Assembly (NCBI RefSeq): GCF_000768315.1
Contig: NZ_AQQX01000001.1
Coordinates: 186,001-250,000, forward strand
Length of the DNA: 64,000 bases
Direction: 5' to 3'
Origin: Pseudooceanicola atlanticus
Lineage (GTDB): Bacteria; Pseudomonadota; Alphaproteobacteria; Rhodobacterales; Rhodobacteraceae
In this document: positions 16,251 to 24,162 of the stretch, one piece after another
Numbering within the stretch: the stretch's first letter is position 1
How the letters are laid out: each line of letters opens with the position of its first letter
The notes under the pieces: generated by a model
The model's database searches: none
What the model saw: only the letters and a program-made list of their open reading frames with translations
Told to the model about the DNA's origin: nothing
Position numbers and translations under genes: made by a program

Positions 16251-17275
16251 GCGGCGGCCTCGGTCCGGGTGATGGCGGCGGCGGTCTGTTCGATCAGGTC
16301 GGGCAGGCTGTCCCCGCGCGCCCGCGCGGCAAAGTTCAGGCCCATCCGGTGCGACAGGACCGGGCGCGCCATGGCGACCACGTCTTCGGTGGACGGCGCA
16401 AGGCGGCCGTTCAGCATCGCCCGGGCCCGCACCGTCATCATCAGCGCCTGCGCGGCGCGCGGGCCGGGGCCCCAGCTGACGGTTTCACGCACCCGCGCCG
16501 AGGCGCTCGGGTCATCGGGGCGGCAGGCGCGCACCAGGTCGAGGATCTGCTCCACGATCGATTCGCCCACCGGCATCCGCCGCAGCAGGGTCTGTGCGGC
16601 CAGCAATTCCTCTCCGGTGAAGACCTGGTGGGCTTCTTCTTCCTCCACGCCGGTCGTGGCCAAAAGGATCGCCTTTTCGGTGTCGCGGTCGGGATATTCC
16701 ACGTCGATCTGCACCAGGAACCGGTCCAGCTGCGCTTCGGGCAGCGGATAGGTGCCTTCCTGTTCGATCGGGTTCTGGGTGGCCAGCACGTGGAAGGGCA
16801 GGCCCAGCGACCGGTCCTCACCGGCGACGGTCACCTGCCGTTCCTGCATCGCCTGCAGCAGCGCCGATTGCGTCCGCGGCGAGGCGCGGTTGATCTCGTC
16901 GGCCATCAGCAGCTGGCAGAAGATCGGCCCCGGCAGGAACCGGAAGCTGCGCGACCCGTCCTCCGCCGTTTCCAGCACTTCCGAGCCAAGGATATCCGCC
17001 GGCATCAGGTCGGGCGTGAACTGCACCCGGTTGCCATCCAGCCCCATCACAGTCGATAGCGCCTCGACCAGGCGGGTCTTGCCCAGCCCGGGCAGACCGA
17101 TCAGCAGCGCATGACCCCCGCACAGAAGCGAGGACAGGGTCAGCTCGACCACCTTTTCCTGACCGATGAACCGACGTTCGATGGACCCCCGCGCCTCGGC
17201 GAGTTTCTCTTCGACCGCCTCGATCTTGGCGACAAGATCGTCATCGGACATTTCGGTCGGGGGGGTGGCGGTCAT
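16247..17275 (-). CDS. MoxR-family AAA+ ATPase
   Basis: A 342-residue AAA+ ATPase of the MoxR type. Walker A is GLPGLGKT (60-67), Walker B LLMADEINRASP follows near residue 130, and the sensor region ATQNPIEQEGTYPLPEAQLD is typical of MoxR. It is the first gene of a four-gene operon with DUF58, DUF4159 and a GATase-like membrane protein; MoxR ATPases act as chaperones for maturation of partner complexes. The start at 17275 (MTATPPTEMS) is chosen because GGAG lies at the right distance upstream; an upstream extension to 17491 would run antisense into the DUF1285 gene. Confidence 0.93.
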   Translation of the reverse strand: MTATPPTEMSDDDLVAKIEAVEEKLAEARGSIERRFIGQEKVVELTLSSLLCGGHALLIGLPGLGKTRLVEALSTVMGLDGNRVQFTPDLMPADILGSEVLETAEDGSRSFRFLPGPIFCQLLMADEINRASPRTQSALLQAMQERQVTVAGEDRSLGLPFHVLATQNPIEQEGTYPLPEAQLDRFLVQIDVEYPDRDTEKAILLATTGVEEEEAHQVFTGEELLAAQTLLRRMPVGESIVEQILDLVRACRPDDPSASARVRETVSWGPGPRAAQALMMTVRARAMLNGRLAPSTEDVVAMARPVLSHRMGLNFAARARGDSLPDLIEQTAAAITRTEAAA

Positions 17276-17330
17276 GGCATAGTCTCCGCTTGGCGCTATA
17301 TGTCCCTCAACTGTATCTCGCTCAGGTAGA

Positions 17331-17939
17331 ATGGCAAAACCAATGTCTGCACAAAATAGTGTGAAACCCGACGCAGAGGGGATTGCTGCCTCTGCAAAGG
17401 CAGCCGCCAAGGGTCGCGGCCTGCCCCCCGTGCACAAGTGGAACCCGCCCGACATGGGCGATCTGGACATGCGGATCGCACGCGACGGCACCTGGTTTCA
17501 CGAGGGCACCCCGATCAACCGGCCCGAACTCGTGCGGCTCTTCTCGACGATCCTGCGGCGCGACGATGACCGCTATGTCCTTGTCACGCCTGTCGAAAAG
17601 GTCGGCATTCAGGTCGAGGACGTCCCCTTCATCGCCGTCGATTTCGACGCCCAGGGCAGCGGAGAGGACCAGGTCCTGACCTTCGAAACCAATGTCGGCG
17701 ACAGCGCCGAGGCCGGGGCCGACAACCCGATCCGCGTGGAACGTGATGCCGAAACAGGCGAACCTTCGCCTTATGTCCTCGTGCGGGATCGGCTCGAGGC
17801 GCGGATCGACCGCAAGAGTTTCTACCGCCTGATCGACCTCGGCGCCCATGCCGATCACGACGGCGTGTCCTGGTTCGGGCTGTGGTCCGGCGGCGTCTTC
17901 TTTCCCGTCATTCCGTCGGATCAGTTGACAGAGGGCTGA
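17331..17939 (+). CDS. DUF1285 domain-containing protein
   Basis: A 202-residue conserved hypothetical protein of the DUF1285 family. The recognisable block is HKWNPPDMGDLDMRIARDGT (about 42-61), followed by NRPELVRLFSTILRRDDDRY and a C-terminal WFGLWSGGVFFP. No signal peptide or membrane helix is visible, so it is probably cytoplasmic. It is divergent from the MoxR operon with 55 bases between the starts. An internal ATG at 17343 is an alternative start. Function is unknown. Confidence 0.85.
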   Translation: MAKPMSAQNSVKPDAEGIAASAKAAAKGRGLPPVHKWNPPDMGDLDMRIARDGTWFHEGTPINRPELVRLFSTILRRDDDRYVLVTPVEKVGIQVEDVPFIAVDFDAQGSGEDQVLTFETNVGDSAEAGADNPIRVERDAETGEPSPYVLVRDRLEARIDRKSFYRLIDLGAHADHDGVSWFGLWSGGVFFPVIPSDQLTEG

Positions 17940-17959
17940 GGCCGGGCTTCTGTGGCCCG

Positions 17960-18724
17960 ATGTTGAAATTCGCCGCGAATATTTCCTTTCTCTGGAAGGA
18001 CCTGGCCCTGCCCAACCGCGTCCGTGCCGCCGCGGCGGCGGGCTTTGACGCGGTCGAGGTGCTGTTCCCCTACGACACCCCCGCGCCCGAGCTGAAGCGC
18101 GCGCTGGACCAGACCGGTCTGCCGCTGGCGCTGATCAACTGCCCGCCGCCGAACTACACTGGCGGCGAGAGGGGATTCGCCGCCGTTCCGGGGCAGGAAG
18201 ACCGCTTCCGCACGGATTTCCGGCGCGCGCTGCGCTACGCCCAGGCACTTGGGGCGGGCCATCTGCACGTCATGTCCGGCCCCGCCGAAGGGTCCGAGGC
18301 CGAAACCTGCCTGATCGCCAACCTGCAATGGGCCTGCGATTTTGCGCCGGATCACAGCCTGACGATCGAACCGATCAACCCGCATGACATGCCGGGCTAT
18401 TTCCTGAACGATTTCGATCAGGCCGCGCGGGTGATCGACGCCGTGGACCGGGCCAATCTGGGTCTGCAATTCGATGCCTACCACGCGCAGCGGATCACCG
18501 GCGACGCGCTGGCCTGCTGGGCCGCGCATGGGCACCGCGCCCGCCATGTCCAGATCGCCGACCACCCGGGCCGCCACGAACCGGGCAGCGGAGAGATCGA
18601 CTTCCCGTCCTTCTTCGCCGCCCTGGTCGCGGATGGCTATGACGGCTGGATCAGCGCCGAATACGCCCCCGCCGCCGATGTCGAAGCGGGCCTCGGCTGG
18701 CTGGCAGAGGTCGCGCGCGGCTGA
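17960..18724 (+). CDS. hyi: Hydroxypyruvate isomerase family protein (TIM barrel)
   Basis: A 254-residue xylose-isomerase-like TIM-barrel protein that matches hydroxypyruvate isomerase (hydroxypyruvate to tartronate semialdehyde, glyoxylate carboligase pathway). It begins MLKFAANISFLWKDLALPNR and contains LTIEPINPHDMPGYFL, with the conserved Glu/His metal site region, QFDAYHAQ, and EPGSGEIDFPSFF near the C-terminus. The ATG at 17960 is the family-like start; the open frame to 17882 lies within DUF1285. No glyoxylate carboligase gene is adjacent, so a related sugar isomerase role is possible. Confidence 0.85.
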   Translation: MLKFAANISFLWKDLALPNRVRAAAAAGFDAVEVLFPYDTPAPELKRALDQTGLPLALINCPPPNYTGGERGFAAVPGQEDRFRTDFRRALRYAQALGAGHLHVMSGPAEGSEAETCLIANLQWACDFAPDHSLTIEPINPHDMPGYFLNDFDQAARVIDAVDRANLGLQFDAYHAQRITGDALACWAAHGHRARHVQIADHPGRHEPGSGEIDFPSFFAALVADGYDGWISAEYAPAADVEAGLGWLAEVARG

Positions 18725-18847
18725 TTGACCAAAGCGGTCCGGTCACACTGATATCCGCCCATCTGGACGTCGCCCGACCCCTGGCCTCGGGCTCCGAAGG
18801 GGTCCGGTTCTCACCCCGCTCCAAGCAAATCTCACCTCGCCACAAAC

Positions 18848-18881
18848 CCTCCTGACAGATAGCTGTCAGGAGGGGTATGTC
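18848..18881 (+). promoter_or_regulatory. Perfect inverted repeat inside the VOC/WYL-regulator promoter
   Basis: Perfect 10-bp arms CCTCCTGACA (18848-18857) and TGTCAGGAGG (18864-18873) with a 6-base centre. The left arm contains the probable -35 CTGACA (18852-18857) and an 18-base spacer leads to the probable -10 TATGTC (18876-18881). The ATG of the VOC gene lies about 40 bases further on. It is a strong candidate operator for the WYL-domain regulator encoded second in this operon. Confidence 0.65.
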
Positions 18882-18919
18882 AGACACAGGTCATCGAAAC
18901 CCAACCAGGAGCATCCGAA

Positions 18920-19294
18920 ATGACCACCCAACCCATCGTCGTCTGGACCGAAATCCCCGTCCGTGACATCGCCAAGGCCTGTGACTTCTACAACGCCGTC
19001 TTCGGCTGGAACATGACGCCCGACCACACCTCCGGCCCCAGCCCCATGGCCATCTTCGGCAGCGGCGACATGGGCGCCGTCGGTGGCAACCTCTACGAAG
19101 GCGAACCGGCCCCCGCAGGCACCGGCAATATCGTGCATATCGCGGTCGCTGACCTCGCCGCAGCCACCGACCGCGCCAAGGTGGCCGGTGCCCGCATCGG
19201 CCAGGGCCCGACCGAGATCCCGCCGGGCACCTTCACCTTCATCGAAGATCCCGACGGCAACACGATCGGCCTGTTCCAGGGCCGGGCCGCCTGA
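18920..19294 (+). CDS. VOC family protein (glyoxalase-like)
   Basis: A 124-residue vicinal-oxygen-chelate protein: two beta-alpha-beta-beta-beta units, starting with VVWTEIPVRDIAKACDFYNA and ending FTFIEDPDGNTIGLFQ, the usual last strand with its metal-ligand Glu position. The family includes glyoxalases, dioxygenases and resistance proteins, so the substrate is unknown. The stop overlaps the start of the downstream WYL regulator (TGATG), so they are co-translated and probably regulated through the inverted repeat upstream. Confidence 0.88.
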   Translation: MTTQPIVVWTEIPVRDIAKACDFYNAVFGWNMTPDHTSGPSPMAIFGSGDMGAVGGNLYEGEPAPAGTGNIVHIAVADLAAATDRAKVAGARIGQGPTEIPPGTFTFIEDPDGNTIGLFQGRAA

Positions 19295-19998
19295 TGCGGC
19301 GTGCCGACCGCCTGTTCCAGATCGTCCAGTATCTGCGGGGCGGTCGCCTCACCACGGCCGCGATGCTGGCCGAGAAACTCGAAGTGTCGGACCGCACGAT
19401 CTATCGTGACATCGCCGACCTGATCGGCTCCGGCGTGCCCATCGAAGGCGAGGCCGGGGTCGGTTACGTGATGCGGGCGGGCTATGACCTGCCGCCGCTG
19501 ATGTTCAGCCAGGACGAGATCGTCGCCCTTGTCGCCGGGGCGCGGCTGATCCGCGCCTGGGGCGGGGTCGCCATGGCCGCCGCCGCCGAAGAGGCGCTGG
19601 TCAAGATCAACGCCGTCCTGCCCGATGCCGCGCGGGACCGGTCGGAACAGGTGCAAATCCACGCCTTCACCATGACCGACATGCCGCAGGAAGTGCGCGA
19701 ACGGCTCGACCGGATCGAGGCCGCGATCAACGCCCGCCAAACGCTCGATGTCACCTACCAGCGCGAGGACGGCGCCGACAGCCAGCGGCGCCTGCGTCCG
19801 CTGTCGCTCTATTTCTGGGGCAAGGTCTGGACGCTCGTCGCCTGGTGTGAACTGCGCGAGGAGTTTCGCAGCTTCCGGGTCGACCGCATGTCCGCGATGA
19901 CCGAAGGAGACCGCTTCCGCGAGGAACCGGGCCGCCGGTTGCAGGATTTCTACGCCGAGCAGCAGCGGCGCGGCTATCACCGGCCCATGGGAACCTGA
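19294..19998 (+). CDS. YafY-family transcriptional regulator (HTH plus WYL domain)
   Basis: A 234-residue regulator. The N-terminal HTH (RRADRLFQIVQYLRGG, then TAAMLAEKLEVSDRTIYRDI) spans about 1-60. A WYL domain covers about 135-225, with RRLRPLSLYFWGKVWTLVAW and EEFRSFRVDRM. WYL domains bind ligands, including nucleic acids or small molecules. It overlaps the VOC gene by one base. The perfect inverted repeat in front of the operon suggests autoregulation. Confidence 0.92.
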   Translation: MRRADRLFQIVQYLRGGRLTTAAMLAEKLEVSDRTIYRDIADLIGSGVPIEGEAGVGYVMRAGYDLPPLMFSQDEIVALVAGARLIRAWGGVAMAAAAEEALVKINAVLPDAARDRSEQVQIHAFTMTDMPQEVRERLDRIEAAINARQTLDVTYQREDGADSQRRLRPLSLYFWGKVWTLVAWCELREEFRSFRVDRMSAMTEGDRFREEPGRRLQDFYAEQQRRGYHRPMGT

Positions 19999-20028
19999 CC
20001 GCAGCCATTTGGCCCGAACCGATTTTGC

Positions 20029-20072
20029 ACCGACGCGATACCGACGCAGTACCGACGTGATACCGACGTGCC
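20029..20072. repeat. Four tandem 11-bp repeats
   Basis: Four head-to-tail copies of an 11-base unit, consensus ACCGACGYGAT, start at 20029, 20040, 20051 and 20062. The first seven bases are ACCGACG in every copy and the ends vary. They lie between the convergent regulator and cation-transporter genes. No function is evident; candidates are an iteron-like protein binding site or simple slippage expansion. Confidence 0.7.
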
Positions 20073-20091
20073 GTTCGGTGGGTTAATGGGG

Positions 20092-21003
20092 TTAATGCCC
20101 GATCGCGGGCACCCCTTCGCAGGCGGCATGTTCGGGTTCGATCTCGATCACCGAATGGGCAATTCCGAAGCGGTCTACCAGCAGCGACTTCACCGCCAGG
20201 CGCAGGCCGTCATCCTGCCCGTCGGCCTGTACGATATGGGCCTCGAGCGCGGTTTCATGCTCCTGCATGTGCCACAGATGCAGGTGGTGCACGTCCACCA
20301 CGCCGGGCAGGTCGCGCAACGCCTCCAGCACCTCTTCGGGGCCGGGCTCATCGGGGCTGCCCATCATCAGGATGCGGATGACCGGCATCACCTCGCGCCC
20401 GGCATGCCAAAGAATATACGCGGAAATTCCAAGGGTTACGAGCGGATCGACCAGTCGCCAATCGTACAGGAGGATCAGGGTCCCCGCCACGATCACGGCA
20501 ACGGAGCCAAGCGCATCGGCCAGGTTGTGCAGGAAGGCGGCGCGGATATTCACGCTGTCCCGCGCCATCCGCAACGTCAGCAGCGCGGTGATCGAATCGA
20601 CGATCAGCGCCAGCCCGGCGACGATCACCACGATCCAGCCCTGTACCGGTTCCGGCTCGATCAGCCGCGCGATTCCTTCGGCCGCCAGCCAGACCGACAG
20701 CACGATCAGCGTGGTGTAATTCACAAGCGCCGCAACCACTTCGGCTCGTCCATACCCGAAGGTCATCGCCGCATCCGCCGGCCGCCGCGCAATCCGCCGC
20801 GCCACCAACGCCAGCACCAGCGACACCGCGTCGGACAGGTTGTGGACCGCGTCGGCGATCAGCGCGAGCGAGCCCGAGATCACCCCCGCCACGATCTGTG
20901 CCAGCGTCAGCGCGAAGTTGACGCCGATGGCCAGCCACAACCGGCGATCCCCGCCCTCGGCGGGGATGTGGTGATGGTGGTGGTGATGGTGATCGTGCGG
21001 CAT
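20092..21003 (-). CDS. Cation diffusion facilitator (CDF) family metal exporter
   Basis: A 303-residue inner-membrane metal/proton antiporter. The N-terminus has eight consecutive histidines after MPHD, a probable metal-binding tail. Six transmembrane helices follow, with the two HxxxD-type metal sites ADAVHNLSDA in TM2 and FLHNLADALGS in TM5, which favour zinc. The cytoplasmic C-terminal domain (about 205-295) contains DVHHLHLWHMQEHE. The ATG at 21003 is preferred; a TTG at 21030 would add nine residues without a clear ribosome binding site. It is probably monocistronic. Confidence 0.93.
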   Translation of the reverse strand: MPHDHHHHHHHHIPAEGGDRRLWLAIGVNFALTLAQIVAGVISGSLALIADAVHNLSDAVSLVLALVARRIARRPADAAMTFGYGRAEVVAALVNYTTLIVLSVWLAAEGIARLIEPEPVQGWIVVIVAGLALIVDSITALLTLRMARDSVNIRAAFLHNLADALGSVAVIVAGTLILLYDWRLVDPLVTLGISAYILWHAGREVMPVIRILMMGSPDEPGPEEVLEALRDLPGVVDVHHLHLWHMQEHETALEAHIVQADGQDDGLRLAVKSLLVDRFGIAHSVIEIEPEHAACEGVPAIGH

Positions 21004-21072
21004 GGGATCAGGCTTGCACCCGGACGCCAAGGGGGATCAAGGCGCGAAACGTCACGCTTGTGTGTGGGATGC

Positions 21073-21786
21073 TCAGGCGGCCTCGCCCTCGACCGCGTCG
21101 ATCTGGTTGCGATGGTCCAACTTGGCCTGAGCCGCCGTCACCAGAGCGCGGAACAGGGCGCGTTGGCGGCGGGCGTAGAACAGGTGTTCGGGGTGCCATT
21201 GAACGCCCAGAGCAAAGGGGTCGTGTACGGCCTCGACCGCCTGGATCATCCCTCCGGTATCGCGCGCCGCGACGCGCAGACCCTCGCCAAGTCGTTGAAC
21301 GGCTTGGGAATGCAGCGCGTTCACCTTCATCTCTTCCGGTCCGGCGAGATCGACGAGACGGGTCTTGGGCAGCACCTTCACGGTCTTGCGCGGCAGGATC
21401 GTGCGGTAGCGGCGGCTGGTCTGATGGGTCGCATAGGCGTCCTGATCCAGCGTTCCGCCAAGCGCGACGTTCAGCATCTGCGCGCCGCGGCAAATGCCGA
21501 GGACCGGTTTGCCCGCCGCACGGGCCTCACCGACAAGGCGGCGCTCCAGCGCGTCGCGGGCCGGGTCCAGCCGGGCAGAGGTGACAAGTTCGCCGCCGTA
21601 GAGGTCGGGGGAGATATCGTCGCCGCCCCCGATGACGATACCGTCGACCTTGCTGATATCGGCGGGGCGACCGGCGCCCCAGCGGACGGCCCGGCCACCG
21701 GCCAGCCAGATATTCAGCGCGACAAGAGGAAAGATGCGCCACCCCGACCGGGCCGAGGTCGTGACGCCGATGACAGGCTTGCTCAT
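21073..21786 (-). CDS. Class I glutamine amidotransferase / peptidase C26 family hydrolase
   Basis: A 237-residue protein of the gamma-glutamyl-GABA hydrolase (PuuD-like) family. The nucleophile is Cys99 in GICRGAQMLNV, and the His/Glu pair is His198 and Glu200 in GVQWHPEHL; the oxyanion region VIGGGDDISPDLYGG is also present. It would hydrolyse gamma-glutamyl amides or supply ammonia. Its ATG overlaps the stop of the amidoligase gene as ATGA, so the two proteins are made together, and it probably trims or removes what the amidoligase adds, or feeds it. The longer open frame to 21978 lies inside the amidoligase gene. Confidence 0.92.
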   Translation of the reverse strand: MSKPVIGVTTSARSGWRIFPLVALNIWLAGGRAVRWGAGRPADISKVDGIVIGGGDDISPDLYGGELVTSARLDPARDALERRLVGEARAAGKPVLGICRGAQMLNVALGGTLDQDAYATHQTSRRYRTILPRKTVKVLPKTRLVDLAGPEEMKVNALHSQAVQRLGEGLRVAARDTGGMIQAVEAVHDPFALGVQWHPEHLFYARRQRALFRALVTAAQAKLDHRNQIDAVEGEAA

Positions 21787-22757
21787 GCCGCTTTCTCCGC
21801 CGGGATCAGACCGGCTTCGGCCAGGATGTCGCCCGTTTCTTCGGACCAGGACCGGGTCAGCGTCCGCAGCCCCTGGTGATCGTCCGTCCAGGCGCGCATG
21901 AGGCGGGTCAGAAGGCCCTCGTCGGCGGCCACCTGTTCGACCAGGCGCCAGCGATCCCATTCGCGGCGGAGGGTCCATTCGGGTTCGTCAATGCGGCAAT
22001 CGGGCAGGCGGAAGTGAAAGGCCGGACGGGCCGAGACGGAGTTTTCCTCGCCAAGCGCGTTGGTCACCTTCTTTTCGTCGAGCCAGGCGAAAATAGGCAA
22101 CATATCAAGGCCATAGTTCCGGCTGGGCGCGTTCTTGAGGTAGAGGTCTGCGGCAGCGTCGGGCGTGACGAAACCGGCCTCGCAGATCGCCTGCAACAGC
22201 TTGGTTGGGTAGGGATCGGTGAAGGGCAGGGCACGGCGGCTCAGGTCGATCGGGTCGGCACTGCGCATCCAGTCCTCGATCATCGCGTAGGCGATGAACG
22301 GGTAGGTGATGCCCTTCGCATCATTGCTGGCGATGGCGGGATTGAGGTGCAGGCCAAAGCCATAGGCCAGGCCCGCGCGGCTGCCCGTCGCGCCCGCCTC
22401 TTTCAGCGCGATGCGCAGGCGGTCGGCGTGGTGCAGCCCTTCCAGTGTCAGGGGTTCGGTCACGATTTCGACCGGGATGACCTCGCGCCCGGCATCCAGG
22501 CCGATCCGCTTGAGCATCGAGCTCTTGCCCTTGCGCAGCGCGGTATCGAGGTAGACGTCAAGCTTGCCGATGTCGCTGTCTTCGACGACCCAGTCATGGT
22601 CGTCCAACTGCCGCGCCGTTCCGTTCAGGCAGCGCGCCGTGACATTGGCCGCATCGGCCTCGGACAGGTCTGAGAATTCAATTTCGACACCGGTGCGGCG
22701 GGGGTTGCCCTCGTGATCGGTCTCGTTTGGAAGCGGGGAGAATGCGGGTTCAGACAT
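21783..22757 (-). CDS. Amidoligase family protein (glutamine synthetase-like COOH-NH2 ligase)
   Basis: A 324-residue protein of the predicted Amidoligase_2 family, which has a glutamine synthetase/GCS-like fold and is expected to join a carboxylate to an amine with ATP. Candidate metal/ATP residues are Glu25 and Glu27 in TGVEIEF, Glu97 and Glu101 in VEIVTEP, and His137 in GFGLHLNP. There is no signal peptide. It is the first gene of a two-gene unit with the C26 amidotransferase. Comparative genomics has predicted that such pairs make or edit unusual peptide or amine conjugates; the substrates here are unknown. AGAGAGGA precedes the start. Confidence 0.87.
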   Translation of the reverse strand: MSEPAFSPLPNETDHEGNPRRTGVEIEFSDLSEADAANVTARCLNGTARQLDDHDWVVEDSDIGKLDVYLDTALRKGKSSMLKRIGLDAGREVIPVEIVTEPLTLEGLHHADRLRIALKEAGATGSRAGLAYGFGLHLNPAIASNDAKGITYPFIAYAMIEDWMRSADPIDLSRRALPFTDPYPTKLLQAICEAGFVTPDAAADLYLKNAPSRNYGLDMLPIFAWLDEKKVTNALGEENSVSARPAFHFRLPDCRIDEPEWTLRREWDRWRLVEQVAADEGLLTRLMRAWTDDHQGLRTLTRSWSEETGDILAEAGLIPAEKAA

Positions 22758-22809
22758 CTGTCCTCTCTGTTGTCACAGAGCGCAACGCACAGACCCGTCA
22801 TCTGGTTCC

Positions 22810-22846
22810 GAATTTCGGGAAATTCAGCTGGACCAATCGGTCCAGC
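22810..22846. promoter_or_regulatory. Two palindromes between rlmN and the amidoligase gene
   Basis: GCTGGACC (22827-22834) and GGTCCAGC (22839-22846) form perfect 8-bp arms around a 4-base centre; next to it GAATTT/AAATTC (22810-22825) forms a 6-bp stem. They lie 5 bases after the rlmN stop and 53-89 bases upstream of the amidoligase start on the minus strand. No T tract follows, so an operator for the amidoligase operon is as likely as an rlmN 3' structure. The TGGACC-N4-GGTCCA form is reminiscent of GntR-type sites (inference). Confidence 0.4.
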
Positions 22847-22850
22847 GCGT

Positions 22851-24035
22851 TCATTCCAAACCGGCTTCGGCGGCGATTTCCCGGCGGCTTTTGCGTTGCC
22901 GTTCGGTCGCCGATTTCAGCTGACCGCAGGCGGCCATGATATCCTCGCCGCGCGGGGTGCGGATGGGCGAGGCATAGCCCGCCTTGTGCACGATGTCGGC
23001 AAAGCTTTCGATCCGGGACCAGTCCGACCGTTCATAAGGCGCGCCGGGCCATTCGTTGAACGGGATCAGGTTGATCTTGGCCGGAATGCCCGAGATCAGT
23101 TTGACCAGGCGGCGGGCATCGGCGTCGCTGTCGTTCACATCCTTCAGCATCACGTATTCAAAGGTGATCCGTTCGGAATTCGACAGGCGCGGATATTCCT
23201 TCAGCGCCTTCAGCAGCGTTTCGATGTTCCAGCGCTTGTTGATCGGCACCAGCTTGTCCCGCACCTCGTCGGTGGTGGCGTGGAAGGACACGGCCATCAG
23301 GCAGCCGATCTCCTCGGCGCAGCGGGCGATTTCGGGCACCACGCCGCTGGTCGACAGGGTGATCCGGCGGCGCGACAGGGAAATCCCCTCGCCGTCCATG
23401 GCGATCTTCATCGCGTCGCGGACATTGTCGAAATTGTAGAGCGGTTCGCCCATCCCCATCAGCACGATGTTGGACAGCAGCCGGGTTTCGTTCTTGGGCG
23501 CCCCCTGTTCGGGCCATTCGCCCAGATCGTCGCGCGCGACCATGATCTGGCCGACGATTTCCCCGGCGGTCAGGTTGCGGACCAGACGCTGGGTTCCGGT
23601 ATGGCAGAACGAACAGGTCAGCGTGCAGCCCACCTGGGAGGAGATGCACAGCGTGCCGCGATCGGCCTCGGGGATGTAGACCGTTTCGACCTCGTGACCG
23701 CCGGCAATGCGCATCAGGTATTTGCGTGTGCCATCGGCCGAGACCTGTTTCGACACGACCTCGGGGACCTCGATGACGAAGGTTTCCGCCAGCTTGGCCC
23801 TGAAATCCTTGGACAGGTTGGTCATCTCCGCGAAATCGCGGACGCCCCAATGGTAGATCCAGGCCCAGATCTGGTTGACCCGCATCTTGGCCTGCTTGTC
23901 CGGCGTGCCCATGTCGATCAGCGCCTGGCGCAGGGCATCGCGTGTCAGGCCGACAATATTCGACAATCCCTCCGCTTCCTTGCGGGGGATCGTGAGGACA
24001 TCCTGGGTAATCGGCGTTTGCGGCGCGTCGGTCAT
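22851..24035 (-). CDS. rlmN: 23S rRNA A2503 / tRNA A37 C2-methyltransferase RlmN
   Basis: A 394-residue radical SAM enzyme that methylates C2 of A2503 in 23S rRNA and A37 in some tRNAs. The [4Fe-4S] cluster cysteines are Cys137, Cys141 and Cys144 in GCTLTCSFC, and the conserved C-terminal catalytic cysteine is in IMAACGQL. N-terminal residues 1-110 form the RNA-binding helical domain. The ATG at 24035 ([14 protein letters not shown]) has AGGAG upstream; the open frame to 24119 adds a non-conserved extension. It is an isolated housekeeping gene. Confidence 0.96.
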   Translation of the reverse strand: MTDAPQTPITQDVLTIPRKEAEGLSNIVGLTRDALRQALIDMGTPDKQAKMRVNQIWAWIYHWGVRDFAEMTNLSKDFRAKLAETFVIEVPEVVSKQVSADGTRKYLMRIAGGHEVETVYIPEADRGTLCISSQVGCTLTCSFCHTGTQRLVRNLTAGEIVGQIMVARDDLGEWPEQGAPKNETRLLSNIVLMGMGEPLYNFDNVRDAMKIAMDGEGISLSRRRITLSTSGVVPEIARCAEEIGCLMAVSFHATTDEVRDKLVPINKRWNIETLLKALKEYPRLSNSERITFEYVMLKDVNDSDADARRLVKLISGIPAKINLIPFNEWPGAPYERSDWSRIESFADIVHKAGYASPIRTPRGEDIMAACGQLKSATERQRKSRREIAAEAGLE

Positions 24036-24115
24036 GGGGCGGGCTCCTGGTCGAAGCCTAGCCATATAGGGGATTCGAGGCACGTTGGAAACTCCCTGCC
24101 CGAATCCCCGCAGAC

Positions 24116-24139
24116 CCATCGGCCAATTCGGACCGATGG
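24116..24139 (-). other. Hairpin downstream of the IalB-like gene
   Basis: A 7-bp stem (CCATCGG / CCGATGG) with a 10-base loop lies about 24 bases after the IalB-like stop on the minus strand. A second wide inverted repeat, GGGGATTCG (24069) and CGAATCCCC (24101), follows nearer rlmN. Neither has a T tract; they may mark the 3' end of the IalB-like mRNA. Confidence 0.35.
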
Positions 24140-24162
24140 TCTGTCTGCTGGCAGCGGCTGGC

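Noticed and set aside
20029-20072. CRISPR-like array
   Set aside because: The units are 11 bases long and directly contiguous with no spacers, so they cannot be CRISPR repeats, and no cas gene is present.
20968-20991. Run of eight histidine codons at the start of the CDF transporter, resembling a cloning tag
   Set aside because: Mixed CAC/CAT codons and the following natural sequence fit the native His-rich N-termini common in CDF exporters.
20068-21879. 603-codon plus-strand open frame
   Set aside because: It runs antisense through the CDF transporter, the C26 amidotransferase and part of the amidoligase gene, each of which has intact family motifs.
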